Part shown: positions 1-12,133 of the stretch, in pieces
How the letters are laid out: the number at the start of each line of letters is the position of its first letter
Numbering within the stretch: position 1 is the stretch's first letter
NCBI RefSeq assembly: GCF_035222375.1
Contig: NW_026946363.1
Coordinates: 4,588,001 to 4,652,000, forward strand
DNA length: 64,000 nucleotides
Direction of reading: 5' to 3'
DNA from: Podospora pseudocomata
Taxonomy: Eukaryota > Ascomycota > Sordariomycetes > Sordariales > Podosporaceae
Notes under the pieces: generated by a model
What the model was told of the DNA's origin: nothing
Databases searched by the model: none
What the model saw: the letters and a program-made list of their open reading frames with translations, nothing else
Program-made: the position numbers and the translations under genes

Positions 1-9
1 TTCTCGGTA

Positions 10-600
10 TCACAGACCTTCGAGGCCATTGAAGATTATAAGCCTGAATTGAACCATGAAGTTCCAAGCCCTGATATTACAGCCCTTGTCACAGCGACCG
101 AGTAAGTATATGTTGCGCCTATCTGGTCGCTCCATCCAACTTTGAAGTGCTTTGACCTGGCGGGGAATTGCAGGTCCCAGATCAAGTACCTGGCGATGAC
201 GGATGAGAGCTTCGTGGTATTCCTTCAATCCCGGTCGAATCTTCAAGATAGTGTCCCATTGAGCACTAACATCTCCGTTGGCGGCATCATCGGCACCAGA
301 GCGTTGAAGAGTATCCCAATCCAAAGCATAGGTTTTACGGTCTTCATGATCCGACTGTTTGTCTTTTGCTTGATACCGACTGAGTCTTTCTTCCAACCCT
401 TGGAGCTCAGCTTGTTGATAAAGAAGATCTTCAGCAGACAGCGCCCGGAAACGTCTTAGAATAGCCATCTCGGGGAGGTGTCCCATGGCCATGCCTAGCC
501 TGTCATAGCCCTCAGTCCGAGATGGCTCTCCTGTTTTCTCATGGTTGCCGGTTTCGAGTTGAGCTGGAGTTTGTGCTGGTGCTGGATTTGGATCGTTCAT
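10..600 (-). CDS. DUF6594-type protein, N-terminal part
   Basis: The frame of 196 residues opens at an ATG at 600 and reads leftwards to a stop at 10. After a proline-rich, probably disordered N-terminus it has the arrangement I associate with fungal DUF6594 proteins: a short 'MAILRRFRALSAEDLLYQQ' stretch, a helix with 'ELQGLEERLSRY', and further on 'HRQVLDLGPAIPRQVKALQSWM'. Family members usually continue with more helices and C-terminal transmembrane segments. Those are missing here, so either an intron leads to exons beyond the left edge or the gene is truncated. The function of the family is unknown. Family assignment rests on motif memory only. Confidence 0.55.
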   Translation of the reverse strand: MNDPNPAPAQTPAQLETGNHEKTGEPSRTEGYDRLGMAMGHLPEMAILRRFRALSAEDLLYQQAELQGLEERLSRYQAKDKQSDHEDRKTYALDWDTLQRSGADDAANGDVSAQWDTILKIRPGLKEYHEALIRHRQVLDLGPAIPRQVKALQSWMERPDRRNIYLLGRCDKGCNIRAWNFMVQFRLIIFNGLEGL

Positions 601-1590
601 GGTTGAAAGTGTAAGTTGCTTTCGAGAGCATTTCGCCTCAAGAAATTCGGCGTTTTGCTCAGGACGTAAACATGTATCGCTTCAATTACCTTATTCAACA
701 TGAAGCGGCTTGATGTGAGATGGACATCCTCATATTTACTTGCAGCAGGTGGTGTGCAATGCTTTCATCTGCAACATGCTTTCCTTCGGCCGGTCGGAAT
801 TTCGGTCAATCATCATCTCTCTTCTTCGCCGGTCGAGGTTTGGGTCAATGGAAACCAGCATGGGATTGTTCCAACTAATAAGCCACCACCTCCCTACCTA
901 CCTGATAGGTTCCCAGACAACATGCCAAGCTTGGAAAACAGGGCTGACCGTCCTTCATTCCACGACGTTTGCACTTTGCAGAGATATGACGACGTGAATG
1001 GTGTACTACCCTTTCCCTTGCCCTAAGGTATTGTGCAGTCTGCTTCTAAGAAGCACCTGCAACTTCTGACTAAAGTAGGTAGGCTCTTAACAAAAAGGTA
1101 CACTGTAGCCCGGTTCAGTTAAGACTAAGGTATCTAGTTGAGGGTTGACAACGCTCGAAGCATGAGTGGTTGCATTTACATGGTCTAGTCTGGATATGAT
1201 AACTATTTCTTTTAGTTAAGGGGCAAACAGAAAATTCATCATCGTCGCCATGTTTCTGCTAGTAGATACATCTAGCTGGATCTGAATGATGGGGGCGGGG
1301 TGCGTTGAAAGTTACACTTTCCATCTTCATGACGGGACCGCGACATCCAGTTTGACACCAGGAGTCTGATCCCCGGGCCAGCACACACATGTCTCCTACC
1401 CCACATGAGGAAGCAGAGAGACCAGGCTGCCGATGAACTGCCTAATAAAAGTGTGTCTCCTTCACTCTGTTTCTTCTGTTACCCCGCCGTTACTCAGGCT
1501 TCTTGACGTTCAACCTTTACCAAGAGTTCACGTCCATTCCAGTCCGAAAGGATCACCGGTCACTAGCTCAAACCAAGTGAAAAGGGAACA
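601..1590. other. Intergenic region without a supported gene
   Basis: About 1 kb lies between the divergent gene at 600 (-) and the gene starting at 1591 (+). Short open frames exist at 700-1026 and 740-997 but have no recognisable domain or splice-consistent extension. The stretch probably holds both promoters. Pyrimidine-rich sequence precedes the ATG at 1591. Confidence 0.5.
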
Positions 1591-3201
1591 ATGTCGTCTC
1601 CAAACTCTGACAAACCGTCCAACAACCCATATTACGGGGACCCATGGAACCCTCCTCCACCCACAGGCGACCTGTGGAGTTCTCCTCAAACCACAGGCAA
1701 GCCATGGAGTCCCTCAGCGCCCACCAGCGATTCGTGGGCATCAAGGCCTACGGATTTGTCTTCGGGCGTCAATGAGGACACTTATTTTCAAGGAGGTTCT
1801 GTGGCTATGGGGTACGCAGACAACGTGGATTACTATCGTGCCAGCTCCGCAGCAGATTACCCCCCTCAAATTGGATATCCCCCTTATGGCCAATGTATCT
1901 CTGGTGATCAGTATTTCGTTTCGAATGAAAATTTTGGCCAGGACGAACCAACCGTTAGAGATAGATATTCATCCCCGGAAGGATATATCCGCCAAAATGG
2001 AGCACCCTCCCAGCCCAACGGGAGTTATGAAGATGAGTTTGCGCCTGATTCGATGCCGTCAAACACCAGCTTGAGCCTTGCACCGGAAGACAACGAAGAG
2101 GAAAAGCCAGACGATCCCTATGAAGCCCACCTCAATTTGGACTTTTCAAAAATCAAATTGAAAGATATTGATCAACACTACGGCTACGGACAGCATGATG
2201 ATTTGGAATCGGGCACTTTTGTGGAAGAGGAGCAAAACGGCACAGTCGTCCTTCTAAGCGATCAGGGCTCTTACCCAGGCGAAGAGGGGAATTCTTCGTT
2301 CCCGAACGACAAGTACATCTTGTTGAACACTGAAGAGTCAACTCATCAATGTGGGGGCTCGAAAAAGCATTCTGCTCCACAAACCAACAAGACACTCAAA
2401 GAGGTAAAGAGCCATAGTCACAAATCCAGCCGAGGGTATTGCTCTTCTTTCCCCAGAGACGTAAGCAAACCATTGCATCTTAAATTTAGGCACAAACTTC
2501 AGACTGACAGGCGCGTTTGGAATATAGGAGTACGATGTAACGATCTACCTCTCGAACTTTGCGGGGGTGTCGGCAATACTGGTGAGAGCCCGGTACGATA
2601 ACACCAACACCCTCGGGCCAATTATCAGCAGCAAACTGGCTTAGAAACTCGGTTTTGACAAAAGAATGCCTCTTGAGACAAGGGTCTGTGAAGCTTATAT
2701 GATTCCAGGCCAGGTGGACGTTTCTTTCGCAGTGGGAACGGTTAATCTAGCCGTGCAATTTGACAGCTCGACAGCAGGCGGCCCAACTGTGCTCGCATTC
2801 AACATGCTTGATACCATATTTCAAGACTATGACGTCCTACTTACCGTCTACGTGTTACCGGGCTATGAGGATGATTACGATCCAGCCGCGGTACCAGCTG
2901 TCAATGCACCACAGGGCCCAAAGAAGCCGAAGGACCGAGGTATGTATCTCGCATTCAATGGATCAATGAAACTATCTTGTACATCGCTAATGTGTCACTA
3001 AACTTAGAAACAGAAGAGAAAATGAAGGAACAAAAACGGCGTCAAGAGGAAGAAGCAGCAAGACGGGAACGAGAGAGGCAAGAACGCAAAGCATGGGTTG
3101 CGCGGAGATGGCTGCTCAAGTCTGCTTCATCTCGAAGCAGGTGGTGGATGCAATCTGCCAGCATATACCGGCTGGACCCAAGTCAGCAAGTTGTACTTTA
3201 A
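1591..3201 (+). CDS. Hypothetical four-exon protein, about 470 residues
   Basis: I join exons 1591-2460, 2528-2581, 2645-2939 and 3008-3201; all phases close and all introns are GT-AG. The first 290 residues are low complexity, rich in Pro, Ser, Asn, Tyr and acidic residues, with repeated 'PW.P....TGDPW'-like turns near the N-terminus, and look disordered. The middle (about residues 291-400) is a compact hydrophobic/beta-like segment containing 'VDVSFAVGTVNLAVQFD' and 'YDVLLTVYVLPGYEDDYD'. The end is a highly charged helix (EEKMKEQKRRQEEEAARR) followed by an Arg/Ser/Trp-rich tail. I recognise no family. It converges on the secreted-protein gene at 3247-3893. Confidence 0.6.
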
Positions 3202-3246
3202 GGGTTCGTGCAATCTTTGTAACTTGGAAGTAATAAAGAGGATACC

Positions 3247-3893
3247 TTAGCACATACCTTGGGTGGGGCCGTTGATTGTTCCATGCCACGTCTGGCATCT
3301 GTCACCATTGTATGGGCCGCGTCTCAGCTGGACATTTTCGTTGGCCCGAAGCGTGCGGTATGAGAAACCGAAGCTGTACCAGAAAGAATTCTCGGAGGGA
3401 AGCACGCGGACGTTGTATGCTGGGTTTGTGAAGTGCCAGGCGCTGCCGGTGCCTGGAGGTAGAAGAACGAGATGAAATGTTAGCCTTCTGTATAAGCGAG
3501 AAATTGGACTGTTGTCAGTGAGCACCTACACCAATCCCCCGAATATGCGTTCACCGTGATGCTTGTGGTTTGGCGCTTTTCAACGGCAGCGGACGGCAGC
3601 AGCCCCCTAGACTCAAGCACGTCCTCATATGAACCGAGGTCTTGCTGGGCACGAATCCAGGCCCAGCCGAGGGTTCCTGGCGTAGCGGTGTAGAAACCGT
3701 CACCTTTTGTAGCATCGTCAGGGACTGGACCCCAAACATCAACACCCAAGGCGGTGGCGTTGACGATTGACTCGGGAATGAGCTTGGCTGGAATAGCAAC
3801 GGGATTCTCCCTGGGAGTAATCTCATTCGGGGCAGCAAAGACCGCCACCGAGTGGAAGGCGATGACCTCGGAAACTATGATAGAGAAGCGCAT
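3247..3893 (-). CDS. Small secreted protein with a Kex2 (KR) processing site
   Basis: Two exons, 3893-3530 and 3452-3247, are joined through a GTAGGT donor and a CTAAC branch/CCAG acceptor; phases close to give 189 residues. Residues 1-20 form a signal peptide ending 'AVFA|APNE'. A propeptide follows to a dibasic KR at 106-107. Kex2-type cleavage there would release about 82 residues beginning QTTSITVNAY, with three cysteines (GDWC, GDRC, terminal C) and many aromatic and Gly/Asn residues. No family is recognised. The design (signal, propeptide, KR, short Cys-containing mature chain) is that of secreted effector-like or cell-surface peptides. A GTATGT overlaps the stop, so a further 3' exon cannot be excluded. 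Confidence 0.65.
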
Positions 3894-4473
3894 CTTGGAG
3901 ATACTGACTGTGAAAGCAACTGCTTGACGAGGGTTTACTGCGGTGATGGTAGTGATGGTGATGATGAGAGAATATTAGTTCTTCTGGCGACATCCAGCCT
4001 CTTTATACCCAAATCCCGTGGCTGCTCAGGCTAATGTGCCATAGCGTTAGCCAACAATGAGCTCTAACCATTGAAAACTTTTTGGTGACTTTGATGGACA
4101 GTTGCCCTAATGTCGGTCCCATACCCAAGGTATCTCCAGCAGGTAGGTAAGCCTGCGCCCCATATACAATATATTTTACCATTGCAGATGCTGTTGGGCT
4201 TATTGAGATGATTCTGCATGTCTCGTCTATTCAATGAACCTTCATCTCTTTTCTTGGTCTATTCTGCACTAGAGATAGGGCTGAGGTTGAATCAGATGCA
4301 GGTAGTAGATGATTCAATATCAATTGACCTTCTTATGACTGACCGTAATGGATTGTACTACACCAGATGGTCTGATAGCATAGAGTGCCATGGAGATTCT
4401 CCGGGTTAAATAGAGGGCCTAAATAAGGTGTGCCTGACCACCCGTCTTGGTAAGCACCTCGCGTACCGGACTC
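3894..4473. other. Intergenic region, no supported gene
   Basis: This stretch is upstream of the secreted-protein gene (-) and downstream of the reductase gene (-). A short trinucleotide-like 'GGTGATGGTAGTGATGGTGATGATGAG' run lies at about 3940-3968 in the probable leader of the secreted-protein gene. I see no other structure. Confidence 0.45.
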
Positions 4474-5804
4474 TCATTTATGACTCTTTGGCAGCACCTT
4501 CGCAGCTTCAAGCTCACCGAACACATCCGAGAATGCCTTCCATGTATCTTGATATCTACAAGCCGGAGTGTGTTAGCTTAAATCCACAATCACCTCAAAA
4601 GTACAAGAACTTACCCAGTCCACCCAAACTCCCTCGCCTTACTCATACTAATCACCAGATCGAAATCCCTCCCCAGCTCAAAATCCACAAACGCCCACGT
4701 CCCTTTCTCTAACCCATCCTTCTGCAACCCTTCCCTCTCCGCCAACCTCTCCCACGCCTTTTCGACATCCTCCTGCTCCGCCCACTTGACCAAACTCACC
4801 CTCTGACTCAGCATGTTCCTCTTCACCCTCCCCTCCAACCCCAACTCCTTCTCCCAAGCCTTAATAGGCGGCACCTCATTCATCTCAACTTTCGCTGCCA
4901 GTTCCCCAACCTCTTGTTGAAATTGCCCCTGATCAACCTCCATCCCAAATCTCCTCGCCAGCCTGGGCCACATATCCTCCCAAGTCTGCACATCCCCATT
5001 CACCACATTAAACGCCTCATTCCTCGTCTTGTCCTCGCACACAACCCACTCGCAGAATTCCGCGTGGAGCTTGGAGCTAGTGTAGCAATCAAAACCCAAG
5101 TAAAACCCCTCATTCCCAGGAAAAGCCAGTTTCCTCCCTTGCTCCTTGCAAACAGCAGCGTAAATCCCCAGTCCAGAAGCCAGGTTCATAAAGTTCCCAT
5201 TCGCAAAACCGATCACATCATTAGGGTAAGTGACGTTCCATCCAATATGTGGGTTAGCCTTGCAGAAATCATGGAGGATATCTTGCTGTCTGTAGTAAAA
5301 GTTGGGCGGGTAGATGTTCTGGTCCGTAAGCCAGGGGTCAGATTCCATCATCGGGTTCTTGGCGCGGCCGAGGTGGACGCCGTACTGCTTGCATCCCGTG
5401 ACGAGGAGGATCCGCTTGATGGATTTGGCGGCACCGGTGAGGGTGAGCGCGCGGAGGAAGTTGGTGAGCATGTCGCCGTTGACTTTCCAGTTTTCTTCCT
5501 CGCTGTCCTTTTGCATGTAGGCTGCGAAGAAGACGTATTCGCCTGAGACGGAGGCAAGGTCTTTGGCCATGTCTTCGGCTGAGTGGAGGAGGTCGATGTG
5601 GTTGTGGACTACGTTGGAGGGGTAGTCGTCTTTTTTGGAGCGGGAGAGGGCGTGGATCGTTTTCCATTTTGTAGGGTTGGAGGCGAGGCGGTAGACGATT
5701 TCTCGGCCGAGAATGCCTTGGGGGTGTGTTAGTGAGAGGGATTGGAGAGATGGGGATGATAGGGGTTACATACCGGTTGCGCCGCACACGATTGCTGAGG
5801 ACAT
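4474..5804 (-). CDS. PRISE-type SDR (progesterone 5-beta-reductase / iridoid synthase-like)
   Basis: Exons 5804-5774, 5716-4615 and 4555-4474 close in phase to 404 residues. The N-terminus has the Rossmann motif 'AIVCGATGILGREIV' split by intron 1. 'LLVTGCKQYGVHLG', 'NFYYRQQDIL', 'NVTYPNDVIGFANGNFMNL' and 'NEAFNVVNGDVQTWEDMWPRLA' are typical of the atypical extended SDRs that reduce enone-type substrates with NADPH, including fungal sirQ-like enzymes. The last exon adds 'YQDTWKAFSDVFGELEAAKV', the usual family C-terminus, which supports the splice model. The enzyme is probably cytosolic, with unknown substrate. No biosynthetic neighbours suggest a cluster. Confidence 0.85.
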
Positions 5805-8800
5805 CTTGACTGGATATATTTTTGAATTTTGACCCGACAGGAACGAAATCAGCAATGATTTAACGTGATGGTAGTTTTGAGGTGAAAATTAGGGTGGTCT
5901 GGCTTGGTTTGAGAATTGTGAGATGTGCTTTTGTTACTTGTGAGGTTGATATGGTTTGCGAAAATGGATGACGTCAAATGAGAGGTCCCAAGATCTTCAC
6001 CACAGTGCGACCCCATTTATGTCCATGAGATCACCACAAAGAGCTGCCGAATTACAAGCAACTCCCCTATATTACCAGTTATTCATCGATGTATATGTCC
6101 GCCAAGCAATGGTGGCCCTTGTGGTTGCTGCCAAGACAGAAGACGGCCGTTGTTGTTTTGCTATCCCTGTCAGGGACTCAGGGGCACGGAGCAGCCTTTC
6201 TCTAGCCCCATCCAAGGCATCTATATTTGGTATGAGCTTAATTTGACCACCACTATAGGCAACAACAACGACAATTCTCCCACACACGCGAAGACATCTT
6301 GGAGTGTGGTCCGGAGACGGCGTCGGGGTATACGAAAGCGGCACGGGATCGTGGTACCAAGATTTCGGCCAGGCGCCAAAACCTTCTCAACAAATGCGGC
6401 GAACAAAACAGGAAGCTGGTCGCGGGCAGTCGAGAGTAGGTTCTGATGTGAGGTGGTGGTTCCTGGCGGCGTGTAGCCCCTCAAGCATGGGATCCAATCG
6501 ATTCCATCGATCGAGACATGGTGAGGCGGAGAAAGGGCTTGTTCGGCGACCATGTGGGGGTACTCGGGACTACGGACGTTACAAAGGAGGGTACTACTGC
6601 TCAGAACAGAGGTCTACGACATGTCAGTTTTCGTTTCTCGTGTCTTCCGCACATATCATGGCTCGACAGTCGGCACAGAGATTGAACGCGTTGTTGATAT
6701 CGTGACGGACCAGTTGCGATGTAACTCAGGTACCGCAGTCGAATGACTTGTGTCATGATGCTCATGCAAGGAGCTAATTGTTTGTTCCACCGCATGGAAA
6801 TGCAAGTGCAACGTTTGATACCCGGTGAAGATCTAGAACCTTTTCAAAATGGGGGTCCAGACTTTTGTCTTTAATGGAGGACGAGAAAGATCCAGCATCA
6901 TACCACCTTGCCGAATGACGGTGATACATTACTCTTCTGTTCACCGATCATATGATATCATAGGTAAGTTCAACCATCATAGCCTCAATGCCGTTACGAT
7001 TGACGCTATGGCATGTCTAGGTTTCAAGGTTCAAGTAATCGCCGAAGGTGCCGCAAGGTCGGCGAGGTTGTCAAGGAGGCGAGATCTGAGCAATAGCTGG
7101 TCGTCGGTTCTTAATTCTACTTGCAATGCGGAACTGTGGGGCAAGAGTTAGCAAATACCCCAAACTGATGAAGGATGTTGTCATCGGGCCGAACCTGACT
7201 CCTTAGAGAGCTTCTCTAGCGTTGGATCGAGGATGTCACGTTGAGGGTCCTGGAACAATGTCAGGGATTGCGACGATATGGGGTAGATGCTGTAGCATGG
7301 GGAGGCTGTGCACCTCGATGAAGAATGGCGGTCACTCAGACGAGCAAATAAGGCTGCAACAACTTTTGCATGGGGCTTGGTGCATGCCGCGTCTTCCAAT
7401 TCGTTGCTTCCGTCTGTTTACACATTATCCGGGTGGACATTGGGGTGAACCAGTTTTTGCACTTGTTCCAAAGCCATGCTGAGGCGCAATCTAGACCTTT
7501 GCTGTTTCTGGGTGTTCCACGGCAGAAGCCACTATCTCCAAGTCTTGGCTTTTGCGGACTGCGCTCCGTCCTGGCGCAGTCCAGTCAATGTGCGACGGGC
7601 AAGCAGCACCCATGCCGTGGGCACCGGCAAAGCGCCCGTTGTGTCTCGTGCTGCATCACCGATAACTGATAGGTCGAAAATAAGTGGACAGAGACCGCCG
7701 GAGAAGGGCTTATTTGGGCCAGCTCCCGTCCACGGCAGTGCGACAGTGCAAGTCCCCGATCACCGCCCGCTTCGTCCAACTCCTGCCCGAGGAGGAGTGT
7801 CGATTGTGAGAAGACTGTGCATTATCTTTCGACATTCTTTCCCAAAGCTGTGGTCAGTGGCTTTGGTGGCTTCAATGGTTTCAACCGCTTCAACCGCTCA
7901 AACGTACAGTGCTACTAGATACCTTACCAGATATGGTTGGATGGCGCCGGCATCGCCGCCAGGTGGAGAGCTGGTTGCTCCTCAGTCCCTTCTCTGGGGC
8001 TGCAGCAAGTGCAGGGGACGTACAGCACTAGCTCCCAAGGTCTCGGGAAATGAAGCATCTCATCCAACAGAACCGAATGGCCGTTGAAAGCCGGGGGAAT
8101 CTGGAGAGCCACCGACTGCCGCTTCCATGACAATACCCCACCATGAACCGCAGCACTTCCCCTCAGTCGGCCGCTTTCACGACCGAGATATCCTTCAGCC
8201 GTCACATCGTGAGCAAGAGAGATAAGCTTCCTGCCTGATCGGGTTGCACTTTGTGAGCTGAAAGTCGGCCGAGACCAGCGATAGGCCAATCAGGCTCAGA
8301 AAAGAGGCCGAGAGGTAGCTCGAAGCCAATCACAGCCGTCAAATTCTGCTGCCGGCAGGTCCAGCTCCACGGGTATGGCACGCAACCCCCTTCAACTTGA
8401 CCGCCACGTTGCTTGTCTTTGACAATGAGTCTGTGCAGGGACCCATCCGTAGGGCTGATATCCTTTCTGGTTGGGGGTACGTATCACACGGGAACTGGCG
8501 AGAGCACTGCAAGTCATGCTCGTGTTTCATCACCAGACAGTTTCTACTTCCACTGCTGCCATGCATCACGGCTTGATTGCTCGGAGGATGCCGCAGCATT
8601 TCCCTCAGGTGTCACTCAGATCGTGGCGAAGGCCAAGAGAAATCCCTCTCTACTCGATGCTCCCCGAGGCTCAGCATGAGTTCACTTGTTCATAAGTAGA
8701 GGCGATACCTGCCCGATCAGGCTTCAATTTTGACGCCATATTCACTCATGACAATCCGCTTGCACATCAATGCTTTATTTGGCTCTTAAATACTGCTCAT

Positions 8801-8813
8801 AATACTACCCACA
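5805..8813. other. 3-kb region without a convincing gene
   Basis: Several frames of 60-200 codons exist (for example 7476-8087 + and 6304-6705 +), but none shows a domain, splice-consistent extension or plausible composition; they overlap each other on both strands. The stretch ends with the promoter of the Myb gene. It may contain untranslated leaders, non-coding RNA or decayed sequence, which cannot be told from sequence alone. Confidence 0.4.
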
Positions 8814-10075
8814 ATGTCTTCCACCTCATCAGCTGCTTCGAAGCAAAAGACTCGACAGGTGTGGACTCCAGAGGAGGACCATGTCCTTTCAGAAGCTGTC
8901 AGGGCTGGTAAGTCAAGTCTATCATTGCCCAATCACCCCGCCTTTGTCCTACCAGAGGTAGCTAACAGGCCTCCTCCCCACCGCAGAAACCCCAGCACAC
9001 GGCCCTATCAGTTGGCACAAGGTCGCCTCTCATTTACCGGGTAGGAACAATAAAGATTGTCGCAAGAGATGGCACTATAGCATTATCAACACCATCCGGA
9101 AAGGCACGTGGACAAAAGACGAAGACCAGAAGCTCAAGGCCGCAGTGGAAGTGTATGGGGCACGCTGGAGCAAGATTGCAGAGGCAGTGGGCACTCGCAA
9201 CGGGGATCAATGCTGGAAGCGGTGGTACGACTGTCTTGATCCCAGCATTGACAAAAGCCCGTGGACATCAGACGAGGTATGTCACGCCACGAGATGAGAC
9301 ACTTACCCTCAAGATTGTCTAACACAGTTTAATTTAACAGGACGCGAGACTCCTCCACCAAGTAAGCAAAAGTGGTCGAAACTGGAGCGAAATCGTGCAC
9401 AAGCACTTCCCCAACCGCACCTCCCTGTCCGCCAAGAACCGATACAGCATCCTCCAGCGCAAGCAAGAAAACGTGTCCAAGTCTTCCTCCAAGAAGTCCG
9501 TTATCACATACTCCACAGCTTCAAGCCCAAGCCCAGGGCCCAGTCTCAACTACCTCAGCCCCCCTTCCATCGCATCCAGCAGCACCAGCACCCCAGAGCC
9601 AGAGTCGTACCCAGAATGGTTCGTCAACAGCGGCAACAGCCAGCCTTCCAATATGGACTTTGGCTCACTAGACCAGGGATACTCCCAACCTGGTGGGTGG
9701 TACCAAGGAGGGGCGATGAGCACATCCCACTCGCCAAGTCCTCAGCTGGGTGGTGCTGGGCTGGAATGGACCACCACTGGCTCGAGTGACACGACTTGGA
9801 GCTCACCTGATATGAGCATCATGCAGAGCTACTCGCCTGCTCCTCCAACCATGCTGCCGCAACAGTCGTTGGGTTTCCCGGAGCTGGATTATTCCCAGAC
9901 TCGGCAACCACCTCAACAGCAGATGTATGAGCAGTTGTCTGCTGTCGATGGAAGTTTATCGGGGTATAACATGCTGGGAATTTACCAGACTGATGCGTTG
10001 GTGTATGAGCAGAGTGAGCAACCGGTGATGGGCTTTACTCAGCCGATTGGATATGGGGGTGGACAATGCTGGTGA
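8814..10075 (+). CDS. Three-repeat Myb (SANT) DNA-binding regulator
   Basis: Exons 8814-8907, 8987-9276 and 9341-10075 give 372 residues. Three Myb repeats occupy about residues 12-62 (VWTPEEDHVL...RWH), 64-114 (GTWTKDEDQKL...RWYDCL) and 117-160 (SPWTSDEDARLL...NRYS). The tryptophan spacing is characteristic and each repeat keeps its third-helix 'C.KRW'/'KNRY' recognition region. The remaining 210 residues are Ser/Pro/Gln-rich and probably a disordered activation region, ending GYGGGQCW. Short Myb proteins of this type act in the nucleus as transcription regulators; the targets cannot be told. Intron 2 falls inside the third repeat just after 'TSDE', and the joined reading restores the repeat. 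Confidence 0.88.
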
Positions 10076-10925
10076 CGGACGTGGAATGTCTCGATAATGG
10101 AAAAATGTTCATTCTGTCCCTCTTGTAGCGACAGAGAAAAGCACAGGGTTGGTTGCATGGGTCTGGAGTTTTTGCATGCCTGGGTTGGGTTTTGGGTTTT
10201 CTATTTATCTTACTTTTAATACTATCTGTCGGAGAAACTCCATTGAATAGAGAAAAATGACAGTTCATAGGTATCCAAGATGAGATGGGTTTGTGATGTC
10301 GTGTCAACGAGTGAATTCATCGATGCCGAAGAATGACGGGGGAATGTGGAACATGCCCCCAAGGAACCATGGTGAGGCATGGGCGCTGAGACTTAATAGC
10401 AGAGTCGGTCTTTTTTCTTTGAGAGGTGTCTGGTTAGCGTTGAGGTCCATGACACGGAAATTCCCTCCGAGAGATTGAGGTAATAAAAAGAATGTTTGGT
10501 TTGCGAGCCTTGTTGTCCTGCTGGACAATCTTCAGCTGGAACAAGAACAATCTAATAGTATTGTTACTGAGCCACTAGCATGCATGACTGCGTAGATGGT
10601 CTGGGGTTAATTGGAAGGGAAATAGGGACTTTTAGATACTTGCTGTTAGTAGTTGGAGTTGGTGCTGCTTAACAGCTCTCGGATAAGGAGAATAGAGGGA
10701 GTGGGTTGGGCAAAAAAAGGAAAGTCGAAAACGTCAGAAGAACAAAAGAAATTCTCATCCATCTGAAGGATCCTCCCTGGAATCACTATGGTCCCCTTCA
10801 ACCCCCAGATCGTACAATAATCCCACATGATAGCAATACTGAGCTTCCCCAGTCCTCAGCTCCTCCGAAGAGGAGGGTACGACTACAAACTAGCAGAACT
10901 AGCTAAGCGCCAGCTACACTAAAAA

Positions 10926-11053
10926 ACTGGTTGGAACAGCATTGAATCGAACCCATAACTTCTACACTGCTGGAAGTCGACCCAGCAGACAGAAGGGATG
11001 AGAGAATGAACCTCTGGGAGCGGGAGCCTGACCAATTGGCTAAACCCTCTGGT
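10926..11053 (-). ncRNA. tRNA-like pol III element (intron-containing tRNA, pseudo-tRNA or SINE)
   Basis: Read on the minus strand there is an A-box-like 'TAGCCAATTGG' (11042-11032) within a possible D arm (AGCC...GGCT). About 80 nt downstream lies a B box 'GGTTCGATTC' (10953-10944), and a T6 pol III terminator follows at 10926-10921. Between them a 7-bp hairpin (CTGCTGG/CCAGCAG) can form. I could not fold a regular acceptor or T stem, so it is not a canonical tRNA. A degenerate intron-containing tRNA or a tRNA-derived SINE head are the main options. Confidence 0.3.
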
Positions 11054-12077
11054 TGTTTTGATGACATTGAGACTGCGGAAACTGATATAAATACCGGGGG
11101 CACGTCAACAAGGAAGGAGCGACCACATAGCGCATGATGTCATCGACCGTCGGCTGTCCACTGTATTTTCATTGTCCTAGCTGTCTGGCACGGCTCGCAA
11201 GATTTCCATGTGATTTGTTTGGCGTGTTTGTCATCATGACTGTGCTGCAGGCTACAATCATGGACTTGTCACGATTGCATTTTGGTTGAAATTGTTTGGT
11301 GATGATTGTAATATAAAATCCTGCCTCTCTTGGCCTATCTTCATTTAGGGTGTTCGACCGAAACTTTCTCTCATCCCTTAACCGACACAGCCTTCGTATC
11401 TCGGTCTGTTACTCGAAACAGAATTTACTTGCACATGACTGCCTATTTTATGATCTTGTTGTACCCAAATGACAGCCTTGGGCAAGCAATGTAAATGGTA
11501 TATATCTTCGTGCAAATCGATTTTTTGGACTTCCTTTAGCAGAAGACAATGTTAAATTAAGATTGACCGTGCCGACAGGTGAAACACTGGGAGACGATGT
11601 GGATAGATGGGAGCTCAAAGGGATACAGGAGATGTAGATGGAAGTACAGCTGATTGATGGAGTATCAAGGCGAACTCTTTGACCTACACATATGATGCCA
11701 GCACTCCAGAGAAGCCTCTCGTCACCTGTGATATGAATCTCAAAACACTTGGGCGGTCACGAAGCACACGTCAGGGGAGGTAGGTGGCAGAATGGAGAGA
11801 GGCCTTTTTTTTCTGAAGTCTACTTGCTCCCTTGATGTTCTGCCTGTGGGAGCACTGGAGGAAGAAACAGAGCCCTTCCGTTGGCCAATGACGACAATCC
11901 GGAGAAGTAAGTCCACGATGAGGGGCAGGATAGTAAAAAAAGATTGAAGTTGTCGTGAACTTTCACACTTTCTTTCTATCTCATCCAAGCAGCCACTCGC
12001 GACTTTGCTTGCGCGCCCGCTTTCGATTTTTTTTTCCAAAACTTCGCGTTTGCTTGCGCTCTCTCTCGTCGTGCTCG

Positions 12078-12124
12078 GTTTTCTTTTTTCTTTTTTTTTT
12101 TTTTTTTTTTTTTTCTTTTTTTTT
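12078..12124 (+). repeat. Long T-rich (polypyrimidine) tract just upstream of a start codon
   Basis: Runs of T interrupted by single C residues cover about 45 nt and end roughly 10 nt before the ATG of the next gene at 12134. The tract would lie in the 5' leader or core promoter. Length may be unreliable in any assembly. Confidence 0.8.
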
Positions 12125-12133
12125 GAAAAAATC

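Larger units (their letters stand above)
10076..12133. other. Intergenic region with a pol III-like element and a pyrimidine-rich leader
   Basis: No protein gene is supported between the Myb stop and the ATG at 12134. The region holds the tRNA-like element at 10926-11053 (-) and, at about 12078-12124, a nearly pure T tract broken by a few C. TATA-like sequence is scattered. Small frames at 10293-10528 and 11740-12135 (-) are low complexity or shadows. Confidence 0.45.

Noticed and set aside
5956-8700. Several 60-200-codon frames (for example 7476-8087 and 6304-6705) as genes
   Set aside because: They overlap on both strands, lack domains, lack splice-consistent extensions and have no protein-like periodicity.
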